This document shows positions 11,041 through 23,790 of a DNA stretch of 64,000 nt, piece after piece; position 1 is the stretch's first letter, and each line of letters opens with the position of its first letter. The notes below the pieces were generated by a model. The model was not told the origin of the DNA. It saw only the letters and a list, made by a program, of their open reading frames with translations, and ran no database searches. Location of the stretch: assembly GCA_964036045.1 (NCBI GenBank), contig OZ038384.1, positions 51,374,843 to 51,438,842 of the forward strand, read 5' to 3'. The stretch is from Eutreptiella sp. 'Long Island Sound 2002' (lineage: Eukaryota > Euglenozoa > Euglenophyceae > Eutreptiales > Eutreptiaceae). The translations under genes and the position numbers were made by a program.

Positions 11041-12735
11041 GCCTTGGTGGGTGACGTTCAGAGTCGCCTCAACGGGCAACATTAGGGGTCGCCTCAACGG
11101 GTGATGATAGGGGTTGCGTCGATGCGTGACGCCAGGGGACGCCTGGATGGGCAACGTTAGGGGTTGCCCTGGCGGGTGACGTTAGGGGTCGCCTCGCTGG
11201 GTGTTATAGGGGTCGCCCTTGTGGGTGACGTTAAGAGTGGCCTCGTTGGGTGACGTTAAGGGTCGCATGGGTGGGTGAGAGTTCGCCTCGGTGGGGACGT
11301 TAGAGGTCACCTCGTTGGTCAAAATTAGAAGCCGCCTCAGTGGGTGACTTTAGGAGTCTCCTCGGTGGATGACGTTAGGCGACACGTGTAGGGGTGACGT
11401 TAGGGGTAGCCTTGGTGGGTGACGTTCGGAGTCGCCTCGGTGGGTGACGTTCGAGGTCGCCTTGGTGGGTGACATGAGACGTCACGTCACCCGGTGCCTC
11501 GGTGGGCGACGTTAAGGGGTCGCATCGATGGGCGGTAGCAGGGGTCGACTTAGTGGGTGACGTTAGGGGTCGCCTTAGTGGGCGATGTTAGCAATCGCCT
11601 CGGTGAGCGGCATCAGGGGTCACCTTAGTGGGTGACGTTAGGGGTTGCCTTGGTGGGTGACGCCTGGAGTCGCCACAGCGGTGACGTTAGGGGTCGCGTC
11701 GGTGGGCGAAGTTGAAGGTCGCCTCAGTGGGTGACGATAGGAGTCGCATTGATGGGTGACGTGAGGGCTCGCCTCGGTTGACCATGTTAGGGATCGCCTT
11801 GATGGGTGGCCTTAGGCGTCGGCTCTAGAGAGGACATGAGGGGTCGCCTCGGTGGGTGACCTTACGGAGCGCCTCGGTGCATGTTGTCGGGGGTCGCCTC
11901 GGTGTATGACGTCGAGGGTCGCCTTGGTGGGTGCCTTAGGCGTCGCCTCGGCAAACGATGTTACGGGTCACCTCGGTGGATGATGTCACGGGTCCCCTCG
12001 GTGGGCGACGTTAGGGTTCGCCTCGATGAGCGGTATCAGGGGTCCTCCAGGCGTAACCTTAGGGGTCGCCTTGGTGGGTGAGGCCAGGAGTGCCCTTGGT
12101 GGTGACGTTAGGGGTGTCCTTGGTGAGAGACATTGGGGGTCTCCTCGGTGGGTGACGATAGGAGTCGCCTTGGTGGGTAACACAACGAGTCGCCTCGGTG
12201 AGCGATGGTAGGAGTCGCCTCGATGGGCGACGTTAGGCGTGAGCTCTAGGGGTGACGTGAGGGGTCGCCTGGGTGGGTGACATTAGGGAGCGCCTCTGTG
12301 GGCAACGTTACGGATCACCTCGCTGGGTGACGGTTGGGGGTCACCTCGGTGGGTGATGCCAGGAGTCGCTTTGGTGGGTGATGTGAGGGGTCACCTCGGT
12401 GGGCAATGTTAGGAGTCGCCCCGATGGGTGACGTTGGGCGTTGGCTCTAGGGGCGACGCGAGGTGTTGCTTCGGTGCGGTGGCGTTAGGGAGCGCCTCAC
12501 CGGGCAATGTTAGGGGTAGCTTGTGTGGGCGACGCCAGGGGTTGCCTCGGTGGGCGACGTCAAGGGTCGCTTCGGTGGGCGGCGTTAGGAGTTGCCTTGG
12601 TGAATGATGTTATGGGTCGCCTCGGTGGGTAACATTAGGGGTCGCATCGATGAATGACGTTTGCTGTCGCCTCAGTGGGTGACGTTAGGGGTCGCCTCCG
12701 TGATTGACGCCAGCAGTTGCCTCAGTGGGCGGCCT
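11041..12735. repeat. 26-bp minisatellite, GGTGGGTGACGTTAGGGGTC orientation
   Basis: More than 60 degenerate units, the reverse complement of the array at 6.9-8.0 kb. Unit length varies by a few bases, and no frame stays open for long. Confidence 0.9.
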
Positions 12736-14580
12736 GTGGAGTTGCCCAAGGGCGGGAGGCAAATCTTGCATTTTGTACACAGGGGTCTTAACGAAACTTT
12801 TCAACCCATTCGAAAAAAGGGGTAGTTTGGGTACTTTCTGCACATTTCAAACCTGGCCGCTGAAAAAAAAGGACAGGTTTTTTCCATTGACCCGATTTTC
12901 ACTTTTTCCCCTCATGCCACACGTCCTAGTGTCCAAATCTCAGCACCCCCTGTGCCATGCTGGCCTACCAAGAATTTTAAATCTTTGGTGTGACGCATGC
13001 CACAGGTCCTAGTGTCCCAATTTCAGTACCCCTTGCCCCCTGCTGGCATAGCAAGAATTTCAAATTTCTGGTCTGATGCGTGCGGCGGGTCCCAGTGTCC
13101 CAATGTCAGCACCCCCTGCCCCGTGCCCCGTGTAAAAGTAGAGTGCTAGCACAAGGTCCATTGTTGTGAATGGCAATAGTGTGGCAACCGGAAGCAACAA
13201 CAACGCGCTCGAAGGCCATGAATTGTTTGCTACACAACCACTACATTAATGGGGACACTGGAACCTATGGCAAGCAGCAGAAAATTAAAAATTCCCGGTA
13301 CACCAGCAAGGGGCAAGGGGTGCAGGAGTAGGAGTCGCCACGATGGGTGACGTTCAGCGTGAGCTCTAGGGGTGACGTGAGGGGTCGCCTGGGTGGGTGA
13401 CATTAGGGAGCGCCTCTGTGGGCAACGTTACGGATCACCTCGCTGGGTGACGGTTGGGGGTCACCTCGGTGGGTGATGCTAGGAGTCGCTTTGGTGGGTG
13501 ATGTGAGGGGTCACCTCGGTGGGCAATGTTAGGAGTCGCCCCGGTGGGTGACGTTGGGCGTTGGCTCTAGGGGCGACGTGAGGTGTTGCTTCGGTTCGGT
13601 GACGTTAGGGAGCGCCTCACTGGGCAATGTTAGGGGTAGCTTGTGTGGGCGACGCCAGGGGTAGCCTCGGTGGGCGACGTCAGGGGTCGCTTCGGTGGGC
13701 GGCGTTAGGAGTTGCCTTGGTGAATAATGTTATGGGTCGCCTCGGTGGGTAACATTAGGGGTCCAATCGATGAATGACGTTAGCCGTCGCCTCGGTGGGT
13801 GACGTTAGGGTTCGCCGCGGTAAGCCGCATTAGGGGTGCCTCAGTGGGTGACGTTAGGGGTCGCCTCCGTGAATGGCACCAGCGGTTGCCTCAGTGGGCG
13901 GCCTGTGGAGTTGCCCAAGGGTGGGGGGCAAATCTCGAATTTTGTACACAGGGGTCTTAACGAAAATTTTCAGCCCACTCGAAAAAAGGGGGTAGTTTGG
14001 GTACTTTCTGCACATTTCAAACCTGGCCGCTGAAAAAAAGGGACAGTTTTTTCCATTGACCCGATTTTCACTTTTTCGTCTCATGCTAAACGTCCTAGTG
14101 TCCAAATCTCAGCACCCCCTGTGCCATGCTCGCCTACCAAGAATTTTAAATCTTTGGTGTGACGCATGCCACAGGTCCTAGTGTCCCAATTTCAGTACCC
14201 CTTGCCCCCTGCTGGCATAGCAAGAATTTCAAATTTCTGGTCTGATGCGTGCGACGGGTCCCAGTGTCCCAATGTCAGCACCCCCTGCCCCGTGCCCCGT
14301 GTAAAAGTAGAGTGCCGGCACAAGGTCCATTGTTGTGAATGGCAATAGCGTGGCAACCGGAAGCAACAACAACGCGCTCGAAGGCCATGAATTGTTTGCT
14401 ACACAACCACTACATTAATGGGAACACTGGAACATGTGGCAAGCATCAGAGGAAAAATCAAAAATTCGTGGTATACCAGCAAGGGTTGCAGGGTGCTGAA
14501 ATTGGGACACTGGGACCTGTGGCAAGCAGCAGAAAATTAAAAATTCCCGGTACACCAGCAAGGGGCATGGGGTGCAGAAT
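12241..14580. repeat. 1.1-kb segmental tandem duplication
   Basis: The block 12241-13329 (26-bp units, then a unique part beginning GTTGCCCAAGGGCGGGAGGC) recurs from 13361 to about 14580. The offset is 1120 bp on the left and 1169 bp on the right, so the second copy gained about two 26-bp units. The unique part itself holds two or three copies of an approximately 75-bp unit with GTCCTAGTGTCCCAATTTCA. Between the copies are mostly single-base substitutions, so the event looks recent. Confidence 0.85.
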
Positions 14581-14794
14581 TTGGGGCACTGGGACCAATA
14601 GTAAGCATTGGACTGAAACTTAAAATTTTGTGGGGTATAGGGTGCGAAATTTGGGGCACTAGGAGCCTTGGGAGGGAGTTGGAAAACAAATGGGTGAAAT
14701 GTGTGTTAACAAAAATTTTCAGCCCCTCCGAATAACGGGGTACTTTGGCCAAACTATACCCTCTGTCGAAAAGGTGAGATTTGCCCCTAACCTG

Positions 14795-15140
14795 GAGTCG
14801 CCTCGGTGAATGATGTTGTGGGTCGCCTCGGTGGGCGACACTACGGATTGCCTCGGTGGGTGACGTTTGGGGTCGGCTCGGTGGGTGACGCTATGGTCGC
14901 TTCGCTGGGCGGCATCAAGGATCGCCTCAGTGGGCGACGTTAGGGATTGCCTCCGTGGGGGGCATCAGGGGTCACGTAACAAGTCGTCTCAGGTGGGTCA
15001 TGTTAGGAGTTGCCTTGGGGGGCGACGTGAGGGGTCGCCTCCGTGGGCGATGTTAGGTGTCAAATCTAGGAGTGACGTTAGGGGTCGCCTCGGTGCGCCT
15101 CGGTGGATGACAATAGGTATTGCGTCGGTGGGTGTGTACA
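14795..15140. repeat. 26-bp minisatellite, third block
   Basis: About a dozen further degenerate units in the same orientation as 11.0-12.7 kb. The array ends at about 15140, where non-repetitive sequence begins. Confidence 0.85.
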
Positions 15141-18100
15141 TCACAAACTTTGCAATGCAAGTCTCCATCATGGTGTCCTGAACCGAGCTCCCGAGGCCGA
15201 GCGTGTCGCCATGCGCATACAAGGCTACCTCCAGAATCCAATTTCCTCTGTCCACGTGTGAGCAGCGCATCGCGGGAGAACACAAGCAAGCTACCACATG
15301 TGCAAGACGACCTAGAAAAGAGGCCAGTCGTAATCCAATTCATCCGTGGCCACGAGATGACGGCACTGGGTGGTAGTGATGGCGAGAGTGGCCCATGTGG
15401 GTTACGGCATGGGAGCGGCCGGGGCACCACACAATGGGAGATTCGGGGGGCACCACAATGTCGCCCCCGTGTAGCATCCATTGTTTAGCCTCGGCTGGGC
15501 AGTGTCGCCTCGGGCAGGCAGCAAAAAAGACGCCTCCAAAAGTCGCGGAAACAACAAATGTTGTTGTTCTAACAAGGGCATTGTTCTTGCGAGGGCAGGG
15601 GTATGTGTGCGAGAGAGTACTCACAGGGGAGACCCCATATGAACCCACTCCCTCAACAAACAGAGCTCAACACGGTCATGTTCATAATCTTCCCTTACAC
15701 TATTGAAGTGCGGCCGCGATTAGAAGCCCATATGCAGGAAGATTGTAACCTCAAAATGTTCTCTAGGTTTGTAACAACTCTCGTTTTCTTTCCCTTCTAT
15801 TGTGCTAGTGTTCTCACCTTCATATCCTCAATAATGTGCTATTTTCTCTTGCACTTGCAAAACGGTAGTACCTCGTGCAGCGTGATCATGGCAATAATAG
15901 CCATTACACAAGGGCGTCATACAGAAGCACACAACACATGATCCATGGGATGAAAACAACATGTTGTACGCACTCAAGAAAATGGCCTTCAACAGCCAAA
16001 GCGGGGCTTTGCAACATTCTGAACCGCGCAATACTTCAGTGCGGCACAACAAGCCCGTGCTGAGCAAAAGGCAAGCCAAAGAGCAGGATGTGCAATCGAG
16101 CGGATGAAGGGGATTGTACCAAGAACAGGAAATCAAGAAAGAGGAGGGGGCCGGCGCTACCAAGTGAAGCTGGTCCAGTATAGGCCGGAAGCGGGCCCCA
16201 CCAACCAACACAGATTTACCCACATGGGACCACAAATTCGCGAAAGGGCAACCCCTACCGGATCACAGTGGAAGGGATCAAACAGTAATTCAAAGCTAGG
16301 GAGCCGCAGAGAGGAGGTGGGCACGACACCAGAGGGCTGGGGCCTTGTCCCCTTGCCGACGTGGGTTTGGAGCATCGGAATGGAGAGGGTTAGCAAAGGC
16401 AAACATATGCGTGATGGGGCACAACAACTTGACGGTGCAGGTACATTCTTGGAGGTAGAAGAAGGGAACGGTGTAGTACAGAGACTTGAAATCGCACTGT
16501 GCGAACGAGTAAGCCACACTGAAAGTGACAGCACGCACGGCTGCTCACTACTACAGTTGACAAGCAGGCCGCCAGATGTTGTTGGAAGCTGACAAAAGAA
16601 CCAGTCGGCGCTAGCAGTAAATGGACCGCTGGCTTGGCGGGGGGAAGGCCTGTGCTAAAAGGCGTGCTAAAAAACCTCCACACTAGCGTCTGCCAGGCCC
16701 AGCGTCATCAAAAGGAGCCGCATCCCACTGAGTAAGACTAGGGACGTAGCTGATTATCACGGAGTTCCGCCTGCAACAAGAGCGGATAATACTGAGTGGC
16801 ACATAACACGGAGCTCATTCCTCGTGAAGCTCAGTTGCCAGGCGCTAGTGGCATGTTCACTAGAGACCCTCTGCCCTCACAAGCCCACAGCTAGGCACTG
16901 AGCTTCAGTGTGGACTGGTCAGAATATCCTCCCGCTCCTTTAATTAGCCAACGGCATTGCCAACCATGACCAAGCAAGAGGGCACTTCACGCGGAAGTAC
17001 TGGTTCGTGCATGCATGCACCCAGAACATTCCACGAGAAGGGGTCCTTGAAAATCCAGCAAATCCAGCAATCGACACGCATCTCGAACAAATCCACACAT
17101 CTTGTGTAGTGTCCAAACCAGCACAGAAGATATGACAGAAGATATGACCATGACACTGGGAATTCCCAGGTTGGGATAGACACATGGGGAAAGATACCTT
17201 CCCTTGCCCCGGTTCATACCAACACCTTGCACTGCAAAAGTGCCATTCCCCTTGCACCGGCCAAATCCGTCCCAGGCACCTATTCTACTGTTGTATTGCC
17301 TGGCACAAGGGGCAAACGATTGTCTGGCACCCCCCCTACCCAACCGCACAAAAATGTTGAAGTCAAACTGATGACTCTACCCGTTCCCTGCCCATTGTGT
17401 GCCAGTGTGTGTCCATGTGTAACAGAGCCGCCTTTTGTCGACAGATTGGGGCTCAGTCCCAAGTCATACGTGACTCAGTAATTCTCGACCGGTTGTTGTT
17501 GTTTGTAGAAAAGCAAGACTTTGTCCAACTGAAATGTGACTCAGCACCAATCGCCTTGTCTGAGGTTGTCTGAGGTTGTGCAATTTAAAATTGTCAATGG
17601 GGGTCTGGCCAGCGAGTTGCGGTTTGCCTTGACCCAACACACGGGCTAGCGACGACCTGTACACAACCTCAACATCAGCTATACACAACCATTGCTGAAC
17701 AGATACCAACCCAACTGCACACAAGCTACACAGCCTAGAGCGGCAAGAATAACGAACATACAGCAGGCACAAAACCAAAACATGGGGACTCCAACATGAT
17801 CAACCTCCGCCCAGAAGCTTAGACCTTCCCGGGCGTTAAGAGGGGGGGGCTTGTTTGTGGACCTTAGCACAGCATCGATATGCGTCAACTATCCGTACAA
17901 TTCCGCGTACTTTGGGCATCACACAACTCCCAGAGACAGTCAATTACCTGCCATGTACATTTGCAAGCAGCACAAGGGCAGTCTGTTGGACATGAATCCC
18001 ATGGGGCGCGAGGTAAAAGTGCTTAGACCGCAGCTGTACATGCACGCACAAAGGAGAACAGCCCTGTCCTGAGGTCAGACCGGGCATTCATCTTGGGAGA

Positions 18101-18255
18101 AGGCCCACTGGCAAATGTGCTCGTTTGCAGGCTCATGCGAATGCCTTCTAACCACCTGATACACAGCAATTTGCGGTGCCGTGGTGATCAGACTTTTATG
18201 ACAAGGCACAGAGGACTGGGTTTCTGTCTCAGGGCTTAGATGTGGAGCTCCAGGC
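15141..18255. other. non-repetitive stretch without a supported gene
   Basis: Apart from the open frame at 16104-16592, I see only short frames, no domain and no splice-consistent exon set. It lies downstream of gene B. Confidence 0.4.
16104..16592 (+). CDS. hypothetical open frame
   Basis: A 162-codon ATG-initiated frame rich in Gly, Arg, Gln and Glu, with no motif I recognise. It has no repeat content, so its openness is not explained by a tandem array. A frame of this length could still occur by chance at this base composition. No function is proposed. Confidence 0.25.
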   Translation: MKGIVPRTGNQERGGGRRYQVKLVQYRPEAGPTNQHRFTHMGPQIRERATPTGSQWKGSNSNSKLGSRREEVGTTPEGWGLVPLPTWVWSIGMERVSKGKHMRDGAQQLDGAGTFLEVEEGNGVVQRLEIALCERVSHTESDSTHGCSLLQLTSRPPDVVGS

Positions 18256-21200
18256 TCAGCAGGTTGGTGGTGTTCGGGGCATGGTCGGGGTCTTGGGGAG
18301 ATGCTCGACCATCGACGACTTGGCGGGAAAGGGCGCCGCAGGGCCGGATTGCGGTGACTCGAACACCGCAGTGCTGATCCAAGGCAATGCCTGAAGGTCT
18401 TGAGGGATGGCCTCAGGACCTTCTTCAGAGGTGATTGCATTCTCTGAAGTGGGACTATCGGGGCGCTGTCCTGCTGCCGTGCCATTGACTCTTTGGTGGG
18501 AAACCTGTGATGAGGTATGAGCCAGTGCTTGAATCGGGTTGTGTGTTCCAACACCTGCAGGCACAAGTGCAAATACCCATACATGGAATACATCGACCAG
18601 TAACTGCTCTGTGCCACACTTTGCACATTGAACTGGGGCCGTAGCCTCTCCTTTGTAGAGCAATAGTATCCACAGATCAATGGGCAACCCCCCGGTGGGT
18701 ACCATTTTTGTGGACAACCCCCAAATGGCTGTCGAGTGAGGGTTTCTACTTCTTGCTGTAGGCTTTCGTGTTTTTCGGTTGTGAAGGAATTATTCCCAGA
18801 CCGCGCCTACAGTTCGCCCTCCAGCACACTTTGCGCTGCGCGAGAGTGGACCCCTATGGCCTCCTCCCTGTTGGTGTAGGTTGGCCTCTGTCGATGGGGG
18901 ATGCCAACAACCTCATTGGCGAAGTGGCTCATCGTCGACGAATGTGAAATACCATCACGACTTCGAAAATTGTTCGAGAGCTTATTTCCCCACGATGGTC
19001 AAAAATCGATGGTGTGCGTACGCGTATTATGACAATAACCGGATTTTGGACTTGTGTCCTTTCGCCTCTTGGAGAATGTTGTTGCACCCCGTGCACACTG
19101 TGTGCACTGCCACTGCATATCTAAGACTCGCAGTCTCTGACATGCAAAAGATCGTTCTGCACATGTCGTGCTGTGGAATACTTTGATAGTTCCGACGCCC
19201 CCAGGCGCCGATCCCTGTGCACCCTCCTGGCCGTGGCATACACACCGCTATCTTTTTGCCACTGGAGGTGGTCGGCTTCCTTCCAGGTGTCGAGGACACC
19301 AACACTGAGCTTGCACTCTCGGTCCGTTTCAGGCCTGAGTCACTGTCGCTTCGCTTCAAAGGGGTCCCACTCCCGCCGTGTCTGAGAGGGTGGCTGGGGG
19401 TGCTGGTTGCCACAGCGGTGCTGCCACTGGTCCTCCGCCCGGTGCTGGACGTGCTGGCCCGGCGGCCGCTGCTGCTGCGGCGGTTGCTGGTGACACTGGT
19501 CCGGCGGCCGTTGCCAAGGCTTGGCCTGCGGTTTGGGGGCCCGTCGGAGTCGGTGCTCGTGCGACGCGAGGGGCGGCGCCGCCCCGGCGTTGCCGTCGCC
19601 GCGCTCAGGCTCCGCTGCCGGCCTGTCCCCCGGCTCCCCCGCCGGGTGGACGGCACGGAAGGCACGGACGGGCTCCGGCTGCCACTGGTCCGCCGCGAGC
19701 TCGCAGCCGGGCTTCGCGAATCACTGGACCGTCCGCTGGAGGGCATACTGCGGCCGCTCGACCTGAACAATGGGAAATGAAACATTTGCTGGCGGAATCA
19801 TTGTCAACCACCGACACTGAGGCACCTTTGGTCACAGTCGGCTGCCATCATGGTAGGACACTGCGCCAGCGGATAGAGAGAGACTGCTGGGATAGCACAG
19901 TGCGTTCTGGAAAACGCGTGCAATGCAGAAAAATGTGCATGTGTGCAAACGGCTGCGACCCACAATGCACATCGGACGGTGCCCAGTGCCCTTGCATCGG
20001 TTTGGGTGACGATAAGTGTGTGTTTGCTTCGGTGTTGGCTTTGACGACAAACACATGTTTTCCTGTTGGGTCCTCAAAAAGGTCAGGGGTGGACCTACCA
20101 CTGTGCTCTAGCCACGCATGCCTTCACACGGCCTTCCCAGGGGGGTCCATAAAGGCTGGAGTATGCCTGGGTGGAGGTTGGGGGGTGGGACGTCGAATGC
20201 GAGGGCTGGTGGGGCGGGTGGGGGGGGGTTGACCTAAACCTCACCCAAAATCGGCATTTCCGAGCTCCCCACCAATTTCGCGACATTTACACACACACAA
20301 TGTGAGGGAAACAATTACACACACACACACAAATGGAGGGTGAAAAAAAGCCTACTCCATGACACAGTACCAACACCCACAGGCGGAAAGAAGGGACACG
20401 TGCGCTGAAGGGGCCATGTCCTCCTGCACGCCGAGTCCTCCAAACCCTGCCCTTCACGCCTGAAAACGGAGCACGATCACATGCCTGCGGACCGGCGCAG
20501 GGCTCCGACCACTGCTCGGCCGCCCCCCAGGCGGGGGCTGCGGGATCTTGTCCAGGCTCAGCCTCCGCACCGGCGACAGGCAGTCGTCACTGAGCGCCGA
20601 CAGCGTCCCGACTGGGGCCGAGGCGTTGAGCCGGGGGCTGCTCAGCGACGGGCTCGTGCTGGCGCTCGGTGCATTCAGAAAAGGCGAGAAGGCGCGCGTC
20701 GGGGACACCTGCTCCCCCCCGGACAGGCCCGCGCTGGGGGACCCGTAGGCCATGCGCACCCCAGGGGACGAGGGCTTGGGGACCGTGGGGGCCTCAGGCT
20801 TGAAGGCGGCGGTGATTGGGTCCAGGGGTTTGGCAGATTTGCGGGAGGTCTTGCCGATGCTGACCTTCCGGCCGCCGCTGCCAGGGGCCCGCAGGTCGGA
20901 GCTTGCGGCCTTGCGGGCGGCTCCGCCCGCCTGCGACCGCCGCGGGTTCGAGGGGGCGGAGCCCTTGCGGACGGGGCTATGGCCGCCGTTCTCTCGCTTC
21001 GTGGCCTGTGTGGCGGAGCGAAACGCGTGGGAAAGGCCGCCCATGTGGGGCCTAAGCATACAGTCTGTGACGTGTCATTAGGTGCCGCCTTGTTACCCAG
21101 GGCCCATTTTAGAGACTTGGAGGCAGGCTCTAGGACGCCCACGCGACTGCTCAGGGTCCTTCATGAGGACACAATCTGTTTTTCTTTCCTGCTGCTCACA

Positions 21201-23239
21201 CGGCAAGCCTGCATCCATGATGGAAACCCAAGCACAACGCAGCCGCCAATGCAGGGTGGCAGAAAAAGAACAGTACAGGAGACAGGAAAATTGCAGGCAG
21301 GGATAATTTTCTGGGAAATTTTGTTTTCAAGGAAGGCGGCGCAAATTTCCCCGTCCGAAATCAAAGATGTCGGCAGTGCAGTATATGCCATCAATTTCCT
21401 CCAATGATGTACATTCTATTAAGCACATCGGTCTGATCGGGGCCCCTGGCATTGGTGAGGGGGTCCATATAAAAAAAAACAGTAGAATGGGACCTAGGTC
21501 CGAATTGACGCCCAGTGTTTGCTATGGGCCAAGCTTTTGCCCACCACAGTACAGACAAGCCCAAAGCGGAGCTTTTGGGGGCCAATCACAACATCCCCAG
21601 TTGCACCGCTCAAAGTGGGTACCACAGAGTCACTACCAAAACGCGAGCATAGCACAAGTGACTGAAAACTGCATAAACTGCTGAAGCGCTTGTCCCACTC
21701 CGCCAAAAACGCTGTGGCAAAAAGTGTGGGTTCATTTTTGACCCCCAATCCCCGCTTAAAAAAATGTTTCAAGTGGGCGGGTGGTGATGGTCTAAGGGGG
21801 GTCCCGACCAAAACGTCTTTGGGGGATGCGTTTATTGAACGATATATCCATTTTGCAAGGGGTGAAACCATACGCGAATAGGCCAAAAGGGGGGGGGGGC
21901 ATGTGGCGTTTTCACCTATATGCAGGCCTGCGTGGTTTTGATGTAACAACCTGTGCGAGGTGATTTTCAGGTGCCACAAAACAGCCTAACACTGCCCGCA
22001 TTCCTCTTGGTGCTTGTGTTGCTGGCATGGGAAAAGTGGTACCCACTCTGAGGGGTGCAACTGAGGTATATGCCCACTCATGCAATCTTTTAAGCCCAAG
22101 GACCAGAGCTCTCAGTGGCCCACACAGACCTCTGTCATAACATTGAGACCCTACATCCTTTGCTGCACCACGTTTGGTCACATCCACCAAAAAAGAATAT
22201 CACTTGCAGTTGACCAGTGAAAACTTGTTGCATGCTGCGTGCACTGCATGGTAAGGGGAACGCTAAACTGTAGAAGTGACGTACAATTTGGCAGAGAAAA
22301 AAATGTGCCGTTCATTATTTCCACCTGGTGCCTAGAAAAGGGCTTGTCAAAGTGTGCCGCTCCTCTGTGCTCTGAGACCCCAAAACACCAGTGGTTATGT
22401 AGCCAGCCACCTCACTCAGAATTAGTGTTTGATCTCATATCTTGCTGTACTGACCATCTGTCCTTTGAATCAGACTCACTGAACGATGAATAATCCCCAC
22501 TTGCGAAATGCACCACCATTTGTGAAGAGAGACGGAGGAGTAGGGGCATAGTACATTTAAGATCCCTTGCATCACATTCCCATTGCACACTGTGTTTGCC
22601 AGCATTCTTCGTTGTGGACTATTGGTCGATAACGGCTGGTTGGGTACGGTTTGGTGCAACTGGGCTTTTTGTTGCATGCAAATTGTTTGTGTCTATTTAA
22701 AGTGGGGAAACTGCATTTTTGAGGGTCGGACTGGAATTGTAGTCCCACTACCATCCAGCTGAGCAAGCGACTGCCATGGGCTTCAGCAAGGCTCTGGCAC
22801 ACGTTCCCCACTAAGTAGGGGCTCAGAGGGAGCTCACTGGGGTGTCAGTGGAGGCTCAAAGGCGGCTCAGTGTGGGGTTGTGGGAGTCCAGTGGGAGTTT
22901 ATGGAAAGGATGGGGCGGGGTTCTTGATGGGATGTATGCACACCAGCAATGAAGTGGGAAACACCCTATGAAGGATGGGAAACAGTATGGGTTAGCAGTA
23001 AGGAGGGCCACACTAGCAATGAAGTTAACTCCGCAACATCCGTCTCCGGGTCGCTGGGGCTATCAATGGTCACAGTCGTGTCTGGGCACAGCTTCAGGTC
23101 CCGCACCGCATTCACAACCTTCTCCGCCGCCAAAAGGGCCTGCATTCGATGGGCTGCAAACTGCTGCTCCACGACATTGCGTGCCTGCCTCCGCCGTTTC
23201 TCGGCGACATCCCCTGCCGACTTGCGGCGGTTCAGGGGC
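18256..23239 (-). CDS. gene B: Ser/Pro/Arg-rich disordered protein, at least four exons, 5' incomplete
   Basis: Exons in transcript order: 23239-23030, 21051-20485, 19762-19242, 18554-18256 (TGA). Phases match at every junction (2, 2, 1), giving at least 531 residues. Exon 1 encodes a basic helical segment (KRRRQARNVVEQQ, then an Ala-rich heptad-like stretch) and an acidic DSPSDPETDVAE. Exons 2 and 3 are low-complexity S/P/R/G with many SP and RRxS sites (SPVRRLSLDK, RRPSRRTSTDS), the profile of a phosphoregulated disordered or cytoskeleton-binding protein. Exon 4 is P/T/S/E-rich. Acceptors have good tracts (exon 3: CATTTCCCATTGTTCAG; exon 4: CTTGTGCCTGCAG), and exon 3 ends at a strong GTATGC donor. 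Exon 2 can join exon 3 in phase only through a GC donor (AG then GCATGT), or else it ends at the TGA at 20454 and two genes are present. Upstream exons were not found. I recognise no family. Confidence 0.55.
20282..20333. repeat. CA microsatellite
   Basis: Two short (CA)n runs, ACACACACAC type, lie just downstream of exon 2 of gene B, within its putative second intron. Confidence 0.8.
21052..23029. other. first intron of gene B; nothing recognised
   Basis: A 2.0-kb interval between exons 1 and 2 of gene B. It holds short frames on both strands but no repeat array, no domain and no phase-compatible exon that I could defend. The donor at its start (GTTAAC) is weak. Confidence 0.4.
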
Positions 23240-23461
23240 CTGAAAAGCGGAGATGACGTGTGTATGACCTGCGCTATGTTGCAATGTGACTGGCGTCCTG
23301 ACGCCCTGTGAGCAGTGGTCTGGGCAGTCCCCTCCGTGACATCGACGCACAGATGAGTCGATGCTGGTTGAGTGCCGTGCAGTACAACCGATGCTGTGTC
23401 TATTGTGCAACGCGCTGTTGTTGACTGGGGTCGTCCACTCCTGGCACTACGCTGACTGACG

Positions 23462-23710
23462 CTTCACATACAGTTACATCCTGACCGTGAAGTTGGGGAG
23501 GTGCCCTCTACGACATCTGACCTGGAAATCGCCAGGGCCAGAGGGCTCCGGATCACCCAACTTGGGGTTGTCAATGCGTACAAGGCGGTCCCAGAGCAAC
23601 CAAACCAGCACCAGGAGGTTGATTTTTTCTTTGACCAGATGTTTTACCGGAAAATTTTCTTCGTTTTTCCCTGCTCAAAAGAAGAATATTTAGCTGATAT
23701 CGACATTTGA
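23462..23710 (+). CDS. hypothetical exon or small frame
   Basis: Open from just after a TGA at 23453 to the TGA at 23708. Its protein-like composition includes VGEVPSTTSDLEIARARG and a Phe-rich end. There is no ATG near its start, so it would have to be an internal or terminal exon. No family is recognised. It lies head-to-head with gene B exon 1, about 220 bp away. Confidence 0.25.
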   Translation, partial: LHIQLHPDREVGEVPSTTSDLEIARARGLRITQLGVVNAYKAVPEQPNQHQEVDFFFDQMFYRKIFFVFPCSKEEYLADIDI

Positions 23711-23790
23711 AAAGAGTTGTTCAGTTTTGCCTTCTATGGTTTCCTCAAACAGCAAATTTGTTGCACATTGTGGTACCAAAGACTGTTGCG

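Noticed and set aside
19217-20232. Long plus-strand Arg/Gly/Ala-rich frames
   Set aside because: Antisense shadows of gene B exon 3, which has the better splice sites and phase-consistent neighbours.
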